Assembly (NCBI GenBank): GCA_004124385.1
Contig: SCKN01000004.1
Span: 108,813-172,812 of the forward strand
From: Fidelibacterota bacterium
GTDB taxonomy: Bacteria > Fidelibacterota > Marinisomatia > Marinisomatales > TCS55
Direction: 5' to 3'
Length of the DNA: 64,000 nucleotides
Positions within the stretch are counted from its first letter, which is position 1. Each line of letters begins with the position of its first letter. Below, in pieces: positions 37,240-46,211 of this stretch. The notes under the pieces were generated by a model. The model saw only the letters and a list, made by a program, of their open reading frames with translations, did no database searches and had not been told where the DNA came from. A program made the position numbers and the translations under genes.

Positions 37240-38019
37240 TTATGTGTTTTGTTTCACCTTATTCCAAATATCATCCATTTCCTCCAAATTCGATTCTTCC
37301 ACTGTTTTCCCCCTCTTTTTTAATTCCTCTTCTACTCGTGCAAAACGGTCGGTAAATTTTTTATTGGTTTTTCGTAAAGCATCTTCAGCTGGGATATCTA
37401 GAAATCGAGCCAGGTTTACAACAGAAAACAATACATCACCAATTTCTTCGGCAATATGCTCTTTCGTGCTTTCGGATTGCGCTTCTTTCAGTTCCTGAAT
37501 TTCTTCGTGAATTTTATCCCAGACTTGTTCCACTTCATTCCAATCAAATCCGGCATAACTTGCTTTTTGCTGAAGGCGTTGAGCTCGGATCAATGCGGGC
37601 AATGTTTTGGGGACACCATCTAATCGTGATTTTCGATTTTTCTCTTTATGCTTTTCTGCTTCCCAATTTTGTTTAGCTTGAAATGCTTCATCTGCTTTGG
37701 CATCTCCAAAAACGTGAGGGTGTCTTCGAACCAGTTTTTCATTCACATGATCCAATGAATCATTGATATTGAAATGACCATTCTTTTCTGCAAGTACTGC
37801 TTGAAAAACGACATGAAGCAAAATATCGCCCAGTTCTTCTTTTAGTTCCGGCCAATTTTCATTATCCACGCTTTCAATAACTTCATACACTTCTTCTAAA
37901 AAAAATGGTAATAACGATGCATTCGTTTGCTCACGGTCCCATGGACAGCCATCCGGTGCTTGTAAGCGCTTAATAATTTTGATCAGTTCATCAAACTTTT
38001 CGGCCGCTGAATTATTCAT
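37240..38019 (-). CDS. mazG: Nucleoside triphosphate pyrophosphohydrolase MazG
   Basis: MazG hydrolyses NTPs and dNTPs to monophosphates and pyrophosphate as a house-cleaning enzyme. The 259-residue protein has the two tandem MazG domains: PDGCPWDREQTNASLLPFFLEEVYEVIE with EELGDILLHVVFQA (domain one, residues 20-80), and EEIGDVLFSVVNLARFL (domain two, about 190-205). The EExxE/ExxD metal motifs are intact. It overlaps ybeY by eight bases at the end of the recJ-to-mazG run. Confidence 0.95.
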   Translation of the reverse strand: MNNSAAEKFDELIKIIKRLQAPDGCPWDREQTNASLLPFFLEEVYEVIESVDNENWPELKEELGDILLHVVFQAVLAEKNGHFNINDSLDHVNEKLVRRHPHVFGDAKADEAFQAKQNWEAEKHKEKNRKSRLDGVPKTLPALIRAQRLQQKASYAGFDWNEVEQVWDKIHEEIQELKEAQSESTKEHIAEEIGDVLFSVVNLARFLDIPAEDALRKTNKKFTDRFARVEEELKKRGKTVEESNLEEMDDIWNKVKQNT

Positions 38020-38452
38020 CGATTATTTTCCTCCATTGGCATTGCTGTAAATATTCATCTTCTTTCCCTGTCATTATCGCTTTATCAGCTGCTTTTTGAT
38101 CATCATAATTCAAAAGATGTAAACTACCATGAATAATCAATCTTCCAATTTCTTTAGCAAAAGGCTCGCTAAATTCAATTGCATTTTCTTTAGCTCGGGG
38201 AACGCTGATATAAATTTCACCTTCAATACTTTTATCTTCGTAATCATTCAAGCGAAAGGCAATTACATCCGTAAGTTGGTCTAAATTAAAAAAATCCTTC
38301 TTCAGTTTATTCAATAGACTATCATCACCAAAAACAATCGCAACATCATCAGCAAGATATCCTTCTTCTTCAAAAACTGAATTAATTATTTTTTGGATAA
38401 TGGATTGATTAAATCCACTGAAAGCTGGATCTACATCAACTGTAATTGGCAT
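38012..38452 (-). CDS. ybeY: Endoribonuclease YbeY
   Basis: YbeY is a single-strand endoribonuclease used in 16S rRNA 3' processing and ribosome quality control. The 146-residue protein has DVIAFRLNDYED and the C-terminal zinc motif HGSLHLLNYDD. In proteobacterial YbeY the third zinc ligand is His (HGxLHLxGYDH). Here that position is Asp, a variant I recall from Bacteroidota homologues. It shares one base with the pgpH-like gene upstream and overlaps mazG by eight bases. Confidence 0.92.
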   Translation of the reverse strand: MPITVDVDPAFSGFNQSIIQKIINSVFEEEGYLADDVAIVFGDDSLLNKLKKDFFNLDQLTDVIAFRLNDYEDKSIEGEIYISVPRAKENAIEFSEPFAKEIGRLIIHGSLHLLNYDDQKAADKAIMTGKEDEYLQQCQWRKIIDE

Positions 38453-40770
38453 TAGACAGCGATTTGTTTTTCTTCTGGATATTCAATGCGGATATGATAA
38501 ATCCCTCTTAAAACCGGCAACATGCCCGTTTGACCATCCACTCTACCTTTGATCCTGCGCAGATCATCAATAGTTAATGGGCATTCGTCCAATTGTGTAT
38601 CATCCAGACGCATTTTAAAGATTTTGTCAATCATTTCTTCCACTTTGAAGATATCCGGTTCCTTTATGGAACGCACAGCAGCTTCAATAGCTTCACAGAG
38701 CATAAGAATGCCTGTTTCTTTGGAATTTGGTTTGGGACCGGGATAGCGAAATGCATATTCATCTACAGCTTTCCCATCAGATTTTTCCAATGCTTTACGG
38801 TAAAAATATTCAACGCGAGTTGTACCATGATGCATTGGAATAAAATCACTTATAATTTTTGGTAGTCCGTATTCTTCTGCAAGCTTCAGCCCTTCACTTA
38901 CATGATTACGGATAATTTTGGCGCTCATTGATTCCGTAAGTCCATCGTGTTTGTTTTCACCGCTAAACTGATTTTCTATAAAATACTCCGGTCGTACCAT
39001 CTTACCGATATCATGGTAATAGGCACCCACTCTGCATAATAGAGATCTCGCATTAATAGCATCTGCACACGCTTCAGCCAGGTTTCCCACCACAATACTA
39101 TGATTGAATGTGCCGTTTGCATCGCGCTGCATTCGCTTCAAAAGAGGATGATTGAAATCCAGTAATTCCAAAAGTGTTAAGTCAGTCGTAATACCAAATG
39201 TGACTTCAACAATTCCGATCAATCCATAAGTAATTATGGGTGTAAGTAAGCTGGCGACCATTAGGTAGATCAGATCAATTTGCATATCAGGCCACACATG
39301 ACCTTTATAAAGCCCGTGGGCCAACACCACAAATAAGCTGGCAACCATCATGGCAATGATAGTTGTAATAAATTGGCTTCGTGTTCTCAAACGGCGCACC
39401 ATATACATGGCGACAGATGAAATAAAAATAATTGTAATAATGAATTCCAGATTGTTGCCGATTAAAATACCGCTTAAAAGAGTGATGGAAATTGTACCCA
39501 TAAACCCAATCCGGGCATCAAAGAGTATTGTTAGCAGCATGGCCGCAACACTAATGGGGATTAAGTATTCTGAAAACTCAAATCTGAAAACAAAAAGATC
39601 TGTTAAACCAATAATAATTGCAAAAATCAATGCAATAAGTAAAACCAATTTTTTATCACTAAAAATGTAACTGCGATACGTGAGTAAAAATGTAAAGAAA
39701 AATGATATGACCACTGCAATCATCATTAAACGACCGAGGTAAGAAATTACCTGATCCCAACCTTTTTCACGATTTTCCAGTTTACCTATGGCAATAGAAA
39801 GCGATGTAAGTTTTTGATAAATATCGGGAGTAATGCGCTGATTCGCGTCAATAATCATTTCATTTTTCAGCATAATTCCCTGGTTTCGCGGAACTATGTC
39901 TAGGCGATTTTTCTGGCGTCGTTCTGTTATATCTTTACCATATATAATATTGGGCTTCATGAATTCTACAAGAATGTTATACCCTAATTCTCGGCGAATA
40001 TCCGCTTCATCACTGTAGAGTGAATTAATCTCTTTTTTAGAGTGCGTCCAAGCGATATTGAGATCATTCAATTCTTCTGGTTTTAATAAAATGGGTATAT
40101 CGCCCTGATCAATTGACACTTCATCACTAATTATTGCGGCAACATCAATATCGACAATCCCTTCAGCCCATCTATTTTTACAAATCTGCAATAATTCTTC
40201 ATAAAACTGATCCAATGATTGATTAGACTGAAAAGGTTCTTGAGGATCTAATATTGAGAAGCGTTCATTTTCAGTTGCTAATGTAGGATAATCTTTTTCG
40301 TATTGATTCTGCAGTACAACACGTGTAGTGCTATCAGCGCGATACATTGATCGGACTTCTTCATATTTTTCATCGTGGCGGTAGCGGTAGAGTAGTTCTT
40401 TTGTTTTATCCAATTGATCTGATGCAGATCGAATTTTTGTAACCAAAAGAAAATACTCTCGCAAAGCAATTATTTGATTCTGTACACCTTCCTGATTTCG
40501 TTGAAAAAGATAGGGTTCAGAACGAAGCGCTTCATCCAAATCAATCGTAAGTTTTTCTTGGGTTTTCAAGATGGGAAAATTAAAAGGAGCTATAACAGGA
40601 TCCCGTGTTATATCATCCACTTGATAACTATATTGCAATCCTCGGCCCTGATGAAAAAACAAAGACACTACGATGACTAAAACAATAAGTATGCCTATTT
40701 GTACTGAATTTTTCAGTAAAACTTCTTTTGCATTCGTGATGGAATTTTGAATTTGTTTTGAAGTAATCAC
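38452..40770 (-). CDS. 7TM-HD membrane phosphodiesterase (PgpH-like)
   Basis: The protein (772 residues) has an N-terminal membrane helix (about 20-40), a large extracytoplasmic region (about 40-330) and then seven membrane helices (about 335-530). A cytoplasmic HD domain completes it (NHSIVVGNLAEACAD, RVGAYYHDIGKMVRPEYF, HHGTTRVEYFY). This is the 7TMR-HD architecture of PgpH, which degrades cyclic di-AMP in Listeria. c-di-AMP or a related messenger is the likely substrate, and potassium homeostasis is a common output. It lies between an acyl-CoA dehydrogenase (4-base overlap) and ybeY (1-base overlap). Confidence 0.92.
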   Translation of the reverse strand: MITSKQIQNSITNAKEVLLKNSVQIGILIVLVIVVSLFFHQGRGLQYSYQVDDITRDPVIAPFNFPILKTQEKLTIDLDEALRSEPYLFQRNQEGVQNQIIALREYFLLVTKIRSASDQLDKTKELLYRYRHDEKYEEVRSMYRADSTTRVVLQNQYEKDYPTLATENERFSILDPQEPFQSNQSLDQFYEELLQICKNRWAEGIVDIDVAAIISDEVSIDQGDIPILLKPEELNDLNIAWTHSKKEINSLYSDEADIRRELGYNILVEFMKPNIIYGKDITERRQKNRLDIVPRNQGIMLKNEMIIDANQRITPDIYQKLTSLSIAIGKLENREKGWDQVISYLGRLMMIAVVISFFFTFLLTYRSYIFSDKKLVLLIALIFAIIIGLTDLFVFRFEFSEYLIPISVAAMLLTILFDARIGFMGTISITLLSGILIGNNLEFIITIIFISSVAMYMVRRLRTRSQFITTIIAMMVASLFVVLAHGLYKGHVWPDMQIDLIYLMVASLLTPIITYGLIGIVEVTFGITTDLTLLELLDFNHPLLKRMQRDANGTFNHSIVVGNLAEACADAINARSLLCRVGAYYHDIGKMVRPEYFIENQFSGENKHDGLTESMSAKIIRNHVSEGLKLAEEYGLPKIISDFIPMHHGTTRVEYFYRKALEKSDGKAVDEYAFRYPGPKPNSKETGILMLCEAIEAAVRSIKEPDIFKVEEMIDKIFKMRLDDTQLDECPLTIDDLRRIKGRVDGQTGMLPVLRGIYHIRIEYPEEKQIAV

Positions 40771-41927
40771 GCTACTTTACTAAATGTTTTAATTAATTCT
40801 CTGGAAATAATTATGCGTTGAATTTCACTGGTGCCTTCTCCTATTTCCAAAATTTTCGCATCCCGAAAAAATCGCTCAACATCATATTCTTTTACATAGC
40901 CATAACCGCCATGGATTTGGATGGCTTCCGTTGTAACGCGCATGGCTGTTTCGCTGGCGAAGAGTTTTGCCATGGCTGCTTGTTTTGTCACATCCCTCCC
41001 TTGGTCTTTCATCCAGGCAGCATGGAATGTTAATAATTTTGCTGCTTCTATCTCCGTGGCCATATCAGCCAGTTTAAATCCGATTGCCTGAAATTTATGG
41101 ATTTCTTTCCCAAATGCTTTCCGTTCAGTAGAATATTGGAGTGCTTTTTGATAGGCACCTTCTGCTGTTCCGCAAGATAATGCAGCAAGAGATATACGTC
41201 CACCCGTTAATGTTTTTAAAAATGTTTTAAATCCTTCGGTTGGCTGTCCCAGTAGATTTTCTTTCGGCACGCGCATATTTTCAAAAAATAACTGTCTTGT
41301 ATCACTAGCGCGCCAACCCATTTTCTTTTCCTTGGGACCAATTTTTAATCCCGGGTTATCCGTTTCAACAATGAGTGCGCCAATACCTTTATTTTCACCA
41401 TGCTCAATAATATTTGTTGTTATTGTTAGCAATCCTGCAATACTTGAATTTGTAATAAAGATTTTCCCGCCATTTATGACATATTCATCCCCATCTAATT
41501 CTGCAGTTGTTTTTGTAGAACCGGCATCACTCCCCGCAGAAGGCTCTGTAAGTCCAAAAGCGCCTAATATTTCTCCTGAAGCTAATCGGGGTAAATATTT
41601 TTTCTTTTGTTCATCTGTCCCAGCAATAGCGATAGGTAATGAGCCTAAAGACGTATGAGCTGCCATTGTAATCGCAACTGACGCATCCACTTTGGCTATT
41701 TCCATCACAGCAGCAGCATAGGCAACAGTATCCATTCCAGCTCCGCCGTATTCTTTTGAAATGGGGATACCCATGAGGCCTAATTCAGCCATTTGAGAAA
41801 TTATTTCCTTGGGGATTTTACCCTTTTTGTCCATGTCTTGTACAATAGGAGCAATCTCCGAGTTGGCAAAATTTCTAACCATTTTAACTAGCATGGTATG
41901 TTCTTCGTTGAAAAATAAATTATCCAT
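40767..41927 (-). CDS. Acyl-CoA dehydrogenase
   Basis: This FAD enzyme of 386 residues oxidises acyl-CoA to trans-2-enoyl-CoA. FGLTEPSAGSDAGSTKTTAE is the substrate/FAD region and GIGALIVE follows. The C-terminal IHGGYGYVKEYDVERFFRDAKI with GEGTSEIQR carries the catalytic glutamate in the position used by short-chain (butyryl) dehydrogenases. Chain length is not predictable with certainty. Its end overlaps the pgpH-like gene by four bases, and fabH lies nine bases upstream. Confidence 0.93.
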   Translation of the reverse strand: MDNLFFNEEHTMLVKMVRNFANSEIAPIVQDMDKKGKIPKEIISQMAELGLMGIPISKEYGGAGMDTVAYAAAVMEIAKVDASVAITMAAHTSLGSLPIAIAGTDEQKKKYLPRLASGEILGAFGLTEPSAGSDAGSTKTTAELDGDEYVINGGKIFITNSSIAGLLTITTNIIEHGENKGIGALIVETDNPGLKIGPKEKKMGWRASDTRQLFFENMRVPKENLLGQPTEGFKTFLKTLTGGRISLAALSCGTAEGAYQKALQYSTERKAFGKEIHKFQAIGFKLADMATEIEAAKLLTFHAAWMKDQGRDVTKQAAMAKLFASETAMRVTTEAIQIHGGYGYVKEYDVERFFRDAKILEIGEGTSEIQRIIISRELIKTFSKVA

Positions 41928-41936
41928 AAATCAATT

Positions 41937-42932
41937 TTACCACTTTATGGCGGCTGACGCCCATGAAAAACCAGAACCAAAAGCAGCTAAAATAATATGA
42001 TCTCCCGTAGAAAATTTACCCTCCTCAAACGCTTCGCACATTGCGATGGGAATTGTAGCGGCTGTTGTATTGCCGTAGCGATGGATATTGCTGTAAACTA
42101 AATCCAAGCCAACGCCCATTCGTTTAGCGACTGCTTCCGTAATCCTTTGGTTTGCCTGATGAGGAATTACTTGTGCTATGTCATCCAGCGTCAAATTATT
42201 TTCATCCAGCGCTTCTTGAATAACTTCAGGAAACCGCCGTACGGCATGTTTAAAAACTTCGCGACCATTCATCATAAGTCGGTGGCGTCTTTGCTCAAGC
42301 AATTCATCTCTAATCCCCCGGTCCTTAAATTTAGAACCGGGTATTTCAACCCATAAAGCCCGCATATACTTTCCTTCGGAATGAAGATGGGTGGATAAAA
42401 TTCCACTATCATTTTCAGTTTGCTGCAGGATTACAGCTCCGGCACCATCACCAAAAAGTACACCCACGTCGCGTCCAGCTGGACTTTTTTCCAGAATGGA
42501 AGACAATACATCTGTCCCAACCAATAGTATTGTTTTACACTGGCCACTTTTAATGTATTGATCCGCAATGGATAAACCATAAATAAACGCGGCACAGCCA
42601 ACACGAATATCAAAAGCACCAATTGTTTGCATGCCCATACGTTCCTGTAGTTGGACAGCAACGCCGGGGAAATAATAATCAGATGAAACTGTTCCGACAA
42701 TTATCATATCAATATCGTCAGTTGTAACTCCAGCTTGGGACATGGCTTTTTCACTGGCAAGCAATGATAAATCAGATGCGCCTTCGCCTTCTATAACCCA
42801 TCTGCGTTCTTCGATGCCACTGCGGGATCGAATCCATTCATCGTTTGTATTCATCATTTCTTCTAAATCTTCATTTTTGATGATTTGATCCGGGACTGAA
42901 AAACCCATACCTGTTATTGTTGTTTTTATCAT
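41937..42932 (-). CDS. fabH: Beta-ketoacyl-ACP synthase III
   Basis: FabH starts fatty acid chains by condensing an acyl-CoA with malonyl-ACP. In its 331 residues the catalytic triad is complete: Cys113 in RVGCAAFIYGL, His in IPHQANQRI and Asn in HRYGNTTAATIP. The ending AAFGSGFSWASA is standard. It overlaps recJ by four bases. No other fab genes are nearby, so this could be the housekeeping copy outside a fab cluster or a specialised one. Confidence 0.95.
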   Translation of the reverse strand: MIKTTITGMGFSVPDQIIKNEDLEEMMNTNDEWIRSRSGIEERRWVIEGEGASDLSLLASEKAMSQAGVTTDDIDMIIVGTVSSDYYFPGVAVQLQERMGMQTIGAFDIRVGCAAFIYGLSIADQYIKSGQCKTILLVGTDVLSSILEKSPAGRDVGVLFGDGAGAVILQQTENDSGILSTHLHSEGKYMRALWVEIPGSKFKDRGIRDELLEQRRHRLMMNGREVFKHAVRRFPEVIQEALDENNLTLDDIAQVIPHQANQRITEAVAKRMGVGLDLVYSNIHRYGNTTAATIPIAMCEAFEEGKFSTGDHIILAAFGSGFSWASAAIKW

Positions 42933-44629
42933 GTTTTAGCTCGTTTAATATCTCTTACATTTAATTGAATTGTTGTATTTCCTTGCCATTCATTTGTTTC
43001 TACGACACAGGCAATATCGACTGGTTGACCTGTAATCAGCAATTCGTATTTGCTCGACAAACCGAAACCGACCGCTTGAAATGATTTTAGACCTTGTTTG
43101 ATTTTAAATCTTAAGTGCTCCCCTGTTTTACCGATAACTTTTGGAGCACCGTCTATATCTACATTTCTAATTGCAAACTTCGGACGCATATTCCCCGGAC
43201 CATAAGGGCTTAATTTATCTAAAAAACCCATAAAGCGGGGTGTAATATCCTGCAAGGACATTTCACTATCCAATGTTAGTTTAGGCTGTAGATCTTCTTT
43301 GGTCAATTGTTCATTTGCAATCCGAATAAATGCCTTTTTAAAACCACCCAATTTGTTGGAAGAAACAGTCAGTCCTGCAGCCATAGGGTGGCCTCCATAA
43401 CCGGATAAATGCTGCTGACATGCAGAGAGTGCTTCGTATAAATCAAAACCGGGAATACTCCGCGCCGATCCTTTACCTACCCCATTTTCCAATGCAATGA
43501 TGATAGTTGGTCTGTTGAATTCTTCTTTAATCCTAGAAGCAACAATTCCCACAACACCATGATGCCAGCCTTCATTGGCCAATATCAGAGCATGCTCATT
43601 TTTCAAATCTGCTTCTGCATTTACTTTTAACAAAGCTTCATCTACCACAGTCTGTTGTATGAACTGGCGGCGTTTATTTTCTTCATCCAATTCTTTCGAT
43701 AATATCCGAGCACGGTGTACATCATCCGTTACTAATAATTCGACCGCTCTGTTCGCATCTCCCAACCGTCCGGCTGCATTGATCCGAGGGGCAACACTGA
43801 ATACTAATTGGCCAACAGTAATATTTCCTTTCAAACCTGCCAATTCCAATAATGTTTTTAAACCAGGTTTTTTTAATTGATTCAACATGGATAAGCCGTA
43901 ACAGACTATGGCTCTATTTTCATCTTTTATAGGGACAATATCTGCAGCAGTGCCTAATGTAATAAACGGTAAAATTTCTTCATAATCAGTAAGAGGAATA
44001 TTTAATTCATTTCCTATTGCTGTAATTAATTTGAATGCTACACCACCTCCACACAATCCTTTAAACGGATAGTTGCAGTCTTTCCTTTTAGGATTTAAAA
44101 CTGCAAACGCATTGGGGAGTGTTATATCTGTGGTGTGATGATCCGTAATAATAATATCCACATTTTTATCATTGGCATAATCCACCTGTTCAAATGCATT
44201 GATACCACAATCACAGGTGATAATAAGATTAATATTATTATCTTTTGCAACATCAATGCCCTGAAAAGATAAACCGTAACCTTCCTCTGCCCTATCCGGG
44301 ATATAATATGACACATCAGCACCAAATTTTTGGAATGCACAAAACAGAGAGGCTGCTCCGGTTGTGCCATCCACATCATAATCACCAAAAACCATAATGG
44401 GTTTGCCTGATTTAATATTTTTTAATACGCGTTCAACAGCTTTGTCCATATCCTGCATAAGAAAGGGATCGTGAAGCATATCCAAACTCGGATTAAAAAA
44501 AAGATTTGCTGAATCCAGATGCTGAATTTTTCGATTGGCTAAAACGGTGGCAATAACTTCCGATGTTCGAAATGTTTTTCGAATGGAATCCACACGTTGT
44601 TTTTCAGGATGTAAGATTGACCATTTCAT
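42929..44629 (-). CDS. recJ: Single-stranded-DNA exonuclease RecJ
   Basis: RecJ is a 5'-3' exonuclease on single-stranded DNA in recombination and mismatch repair. The 566 residues match the family. Motif I is FGDYDVDGTTGA, motif III is ITDHHTTD (DHH), and PRINAAGRLGDA and CQQHLSGYGGHPMAAG (DHHA1 substrate region) are also present. A C-terminal OB fold follows. It opens a tightly packed minus-strand run (recJ-fabH-acd-pgpH-ybeY-mazG). The RNase P RNA gene lies about 80 bases upstream on the same strand. Confidence 0.96.
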   Translation of the reverse strand: MKWSILHPEKQRVDSIRKTFRTSEVIATVLANRKIQHLDSANLFFNPSLDMLHDPFLMQDMDKAVERVLKNIKSGKPIMVFGDYDVDGTTGAASLFCAFQKFGADVSYYIPDRAEEGYGLSFQGIDVAKDNNINLIITCDCGINAFEQVDYANDKNVDIIITDHHTTDITLPNAFAVLNPKRKDCNYPFKGLCGGGVAFKLITAIGNELNIPLTDYEEILPFITLGTAADIVPIKDENRAIVCYGLSMLNQLKKPGLKTLLELAGLKGNITVGQLVFSVAPRINAAGRLGDANRAVELLVTDDVHRARILSKELDEENKRRQFIQQTVVDEALLKVNAEADLKNEHALILANEGWHHGVVGIVASRIKEEFNRPTIIIALENGVGKGSARSIPGFDLYEALSACQQHLSGYGGHPMAAGLTVSSNKLGGFKKAFIRIANEQLTKEDLQPKLTLDSEMSLQDITPRFMGFLDKLSPYGPGNMRPKFAIRNVDIDGAPKVIGKTGEHLRFKIKQGLKSFQAVGFGLSSKYELLITGQPVDIACVVETNEWQGNTTIQLNVRDIKRAKT

Positions 44630-44710
44630 TAAAGTTTAAAAGCGTTTATCATTGAAAAATATAGAATTTATTTTGTATCCCGAATATCAAAAAATAATGT
44701 GATGACAATT

Positions 44711-45283
44711 TCTGAGTCGACCTATAAGCCGAGTTCTGTACCTCTCGATCCGCCAGCTGGCGGACGAGAATCAGTGGTCATTTCTCTGGACCCAACCTCG
44801 CGATTGGATTCTAGCAATCTACCCGCCCCTAATAAGGGACTGTGAAATAAGAACATTCACATCTTACTTTGCTCTTTTGCTTATTTTCTACGTTTTAAAC
44901 GTATTAAATAAACTGTGGCTATATGCAACGTTTATGCCTTGAAAACAAACAAAATACCTACGTCAATTTTGCACATGTTATTATTTCACAATCCCTAACG
45001 ACGCGAACAACGTCTTGGAGCCTATTCGATCTTGCACCGGATGGGGTTTACCTAGCCCCCGATATTGCTATCGGAGCTGGTGGTCTCTTACACCACCGTT
45101 TCACCTTTATCCCGAAATTTAAATATCGGGAAAGTCTACTCTCTGCTGCACTATCCATATCCCAAGTAAAATTGGGACTCCTCCCGTTAGGAGGCATCCT
45201 GTTCTGCGGTGCCCGGACTTTCCTCCCCGATCCGTCCCGATCAATCGGGACAAATCAGAGTAACCACTCAGTCGACTCAGTTT
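44711..45283 (-). ncRNA. rnpB: RNase P RNA (bacterial type A-like) with expansions
   Basis: The minus strand shows hallmark RNase P sequences in order: a 5' GAGTCGACT pairing with 3' AGTCGACCT-type bases (P1), GGGGAGGAAAGTCCGGGC, GATGCC, CAGAGAGTAGAC, AGGTGAAACGGTGGTGTAAGAG, GGTAAACCCCATCCGG, GCAAGATCGAATAGG, GGGTAGATTGCTAGA, and the terminal ACAGAACTCGGCTTATAGG. The length of about 573 bases is far above the usual 350-400. Most of the excess is a 160-base extension (44836-44995), closed by a long stem where E. coli has the P16/P17 region, plus a palindrome in P18. The ends are estimated from P1 pairing, within about 5 bases. The RNA matures tRNA 5' ends. Confidence 0.95.
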
Positions 45284-45329
45284 GTCAATTAACTATGAAA
45301 TTTACTATATATAAGAAGTATAAGAAAAA

Positions 45330-46043
45330 TTAATCATTTTTTTTTGCCGGCCAATACAAAAACCGACTGCACACATCACAGGTTTCCAAACTTTTAGCTA
45401 GTTTTAATTCAGCTATTTTTTGGGGAGGAACGATTGACCCGCACCCACCACATGATGTACCCATTGTTTCAATAACTGCCATGCCGTCGCGCGCTTCAAA
45501 TACACGATCGTATTTTGCAATTACAAATGCTGATAACTCATTTACGATTCCCTCGCGTTCAGATTCAAGACTGGTTTTCTTTTCTGAAGATTCAGCTAAT
45601 AATGTTTCCAAATTTGTTTTTCTAATATGGAGGCTATCTGTCAATGATACTAAATTATTTTCACGTTCCTCTGTTTCAGCAGAAAGAGTATCCTTCTCTT
45701 CGATCAATTCGAATTCGTTCAATTCTATATTATTTAATTCTTCTTTCAGAAAATCAATTTCATGGGATAATGCATCATATTGTTTATTTGTTTTAACCAA
45801 GAATAACTGATCTTTCAATTTATCTATTTTACTTGTGAGCTGTTTTACCTGTAAGTCTTTTTTAGAGACCTGCAATTTAATTTCCTTTATTCGGGTTTTA
45901 CTTTGATCAATTTCTTCTGTTAGTTGCTGTTCTTCTTTGGTTAATTCTTCAACTTTTACAGGTAAATCGCCCAGTAATTCACTAATCTCCAGCAATTGGG
46001 TATCCACTTCTTGTAAATTAATTAAAGATGATGTTGAATTCAT
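45330..46043 (-). CDS. Coiled-coil zinc-ribbon protein (C4-type, DUF164-like)
   Basis: The protein (237 residues) has a long N-terminal coiled coil (about 20-175, rich in Glu, Lys and Leu). A C-terminal four-cysteine zinc ribbon follows: TSCGGCGSIVPPQKIAEL and ETCDVCSRFLYW. The same architecture occurs in chlamydial CT398 and Helicobacter HP0958/FlgZ. Functions suggested for the family include binding to sigma-54, RNA or secretion parts, but none can be assigned here. It precedes rnpB on the same strand by about 47 bases, a frequent neighbour pair in bacteria. Confidence 0.85.
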   Translation of the reverse strand: MNSTSSLINLQEVDTQLLEISELLGDLPVKVEELTKEEQQLTEEIDQSKTRIKEIKLQVSKKDLQVKQLTSKIDKLKDQLFLVKTNKQYDALSHEIDFLKEELNNIELNEFELIEEKDTLSAETEERENNLVSLTDSLHIRKTNLETLLAESSEKKTSLESEREGIVNELSAFVIAKYDRVFEARDGMAVIETMGTSCGGCGSIVPPQKIAELKLAKSLETCDVCSRFLYWPAKKND

Positions 46044-46071
46044 TTAATGACTCCTAGTTATAGATACAAAA

Positions 46072-46093
46072 AATGCACCTGTGCAGGTGCATT
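46072..46093 (-). terminator. Hairpin terminator downstream of sat/cysC
   Basis: The arms AATGCACCT and AGGTGCATT pair perfectly across a four-base loop. On the minus strand a run of T follows (TTTTTTG). It lies between the sulfurylase gene and the zinc-ribbon gene, both leftward, so it should end the sulfurylase transcript. Confidence 0.75.
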
Positions 46094-46211
46094 CAAAAAT
46101 GGGTTTGGAAAAATCTTCCGAGGTGTTTGTTTAGCATTCAATTAAGAACACCCCTTTCTTTTTGATTAATTATTTTCATATAGACGGTAAATTTAAACAT
46201 ATTTCACTTTA

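Noticed and set aside
44923..45333. 136-codon plus-strand frame
   Set aside because: It lies antisense to the RNase P RNA gene, whose conserved elements explain the sequence.
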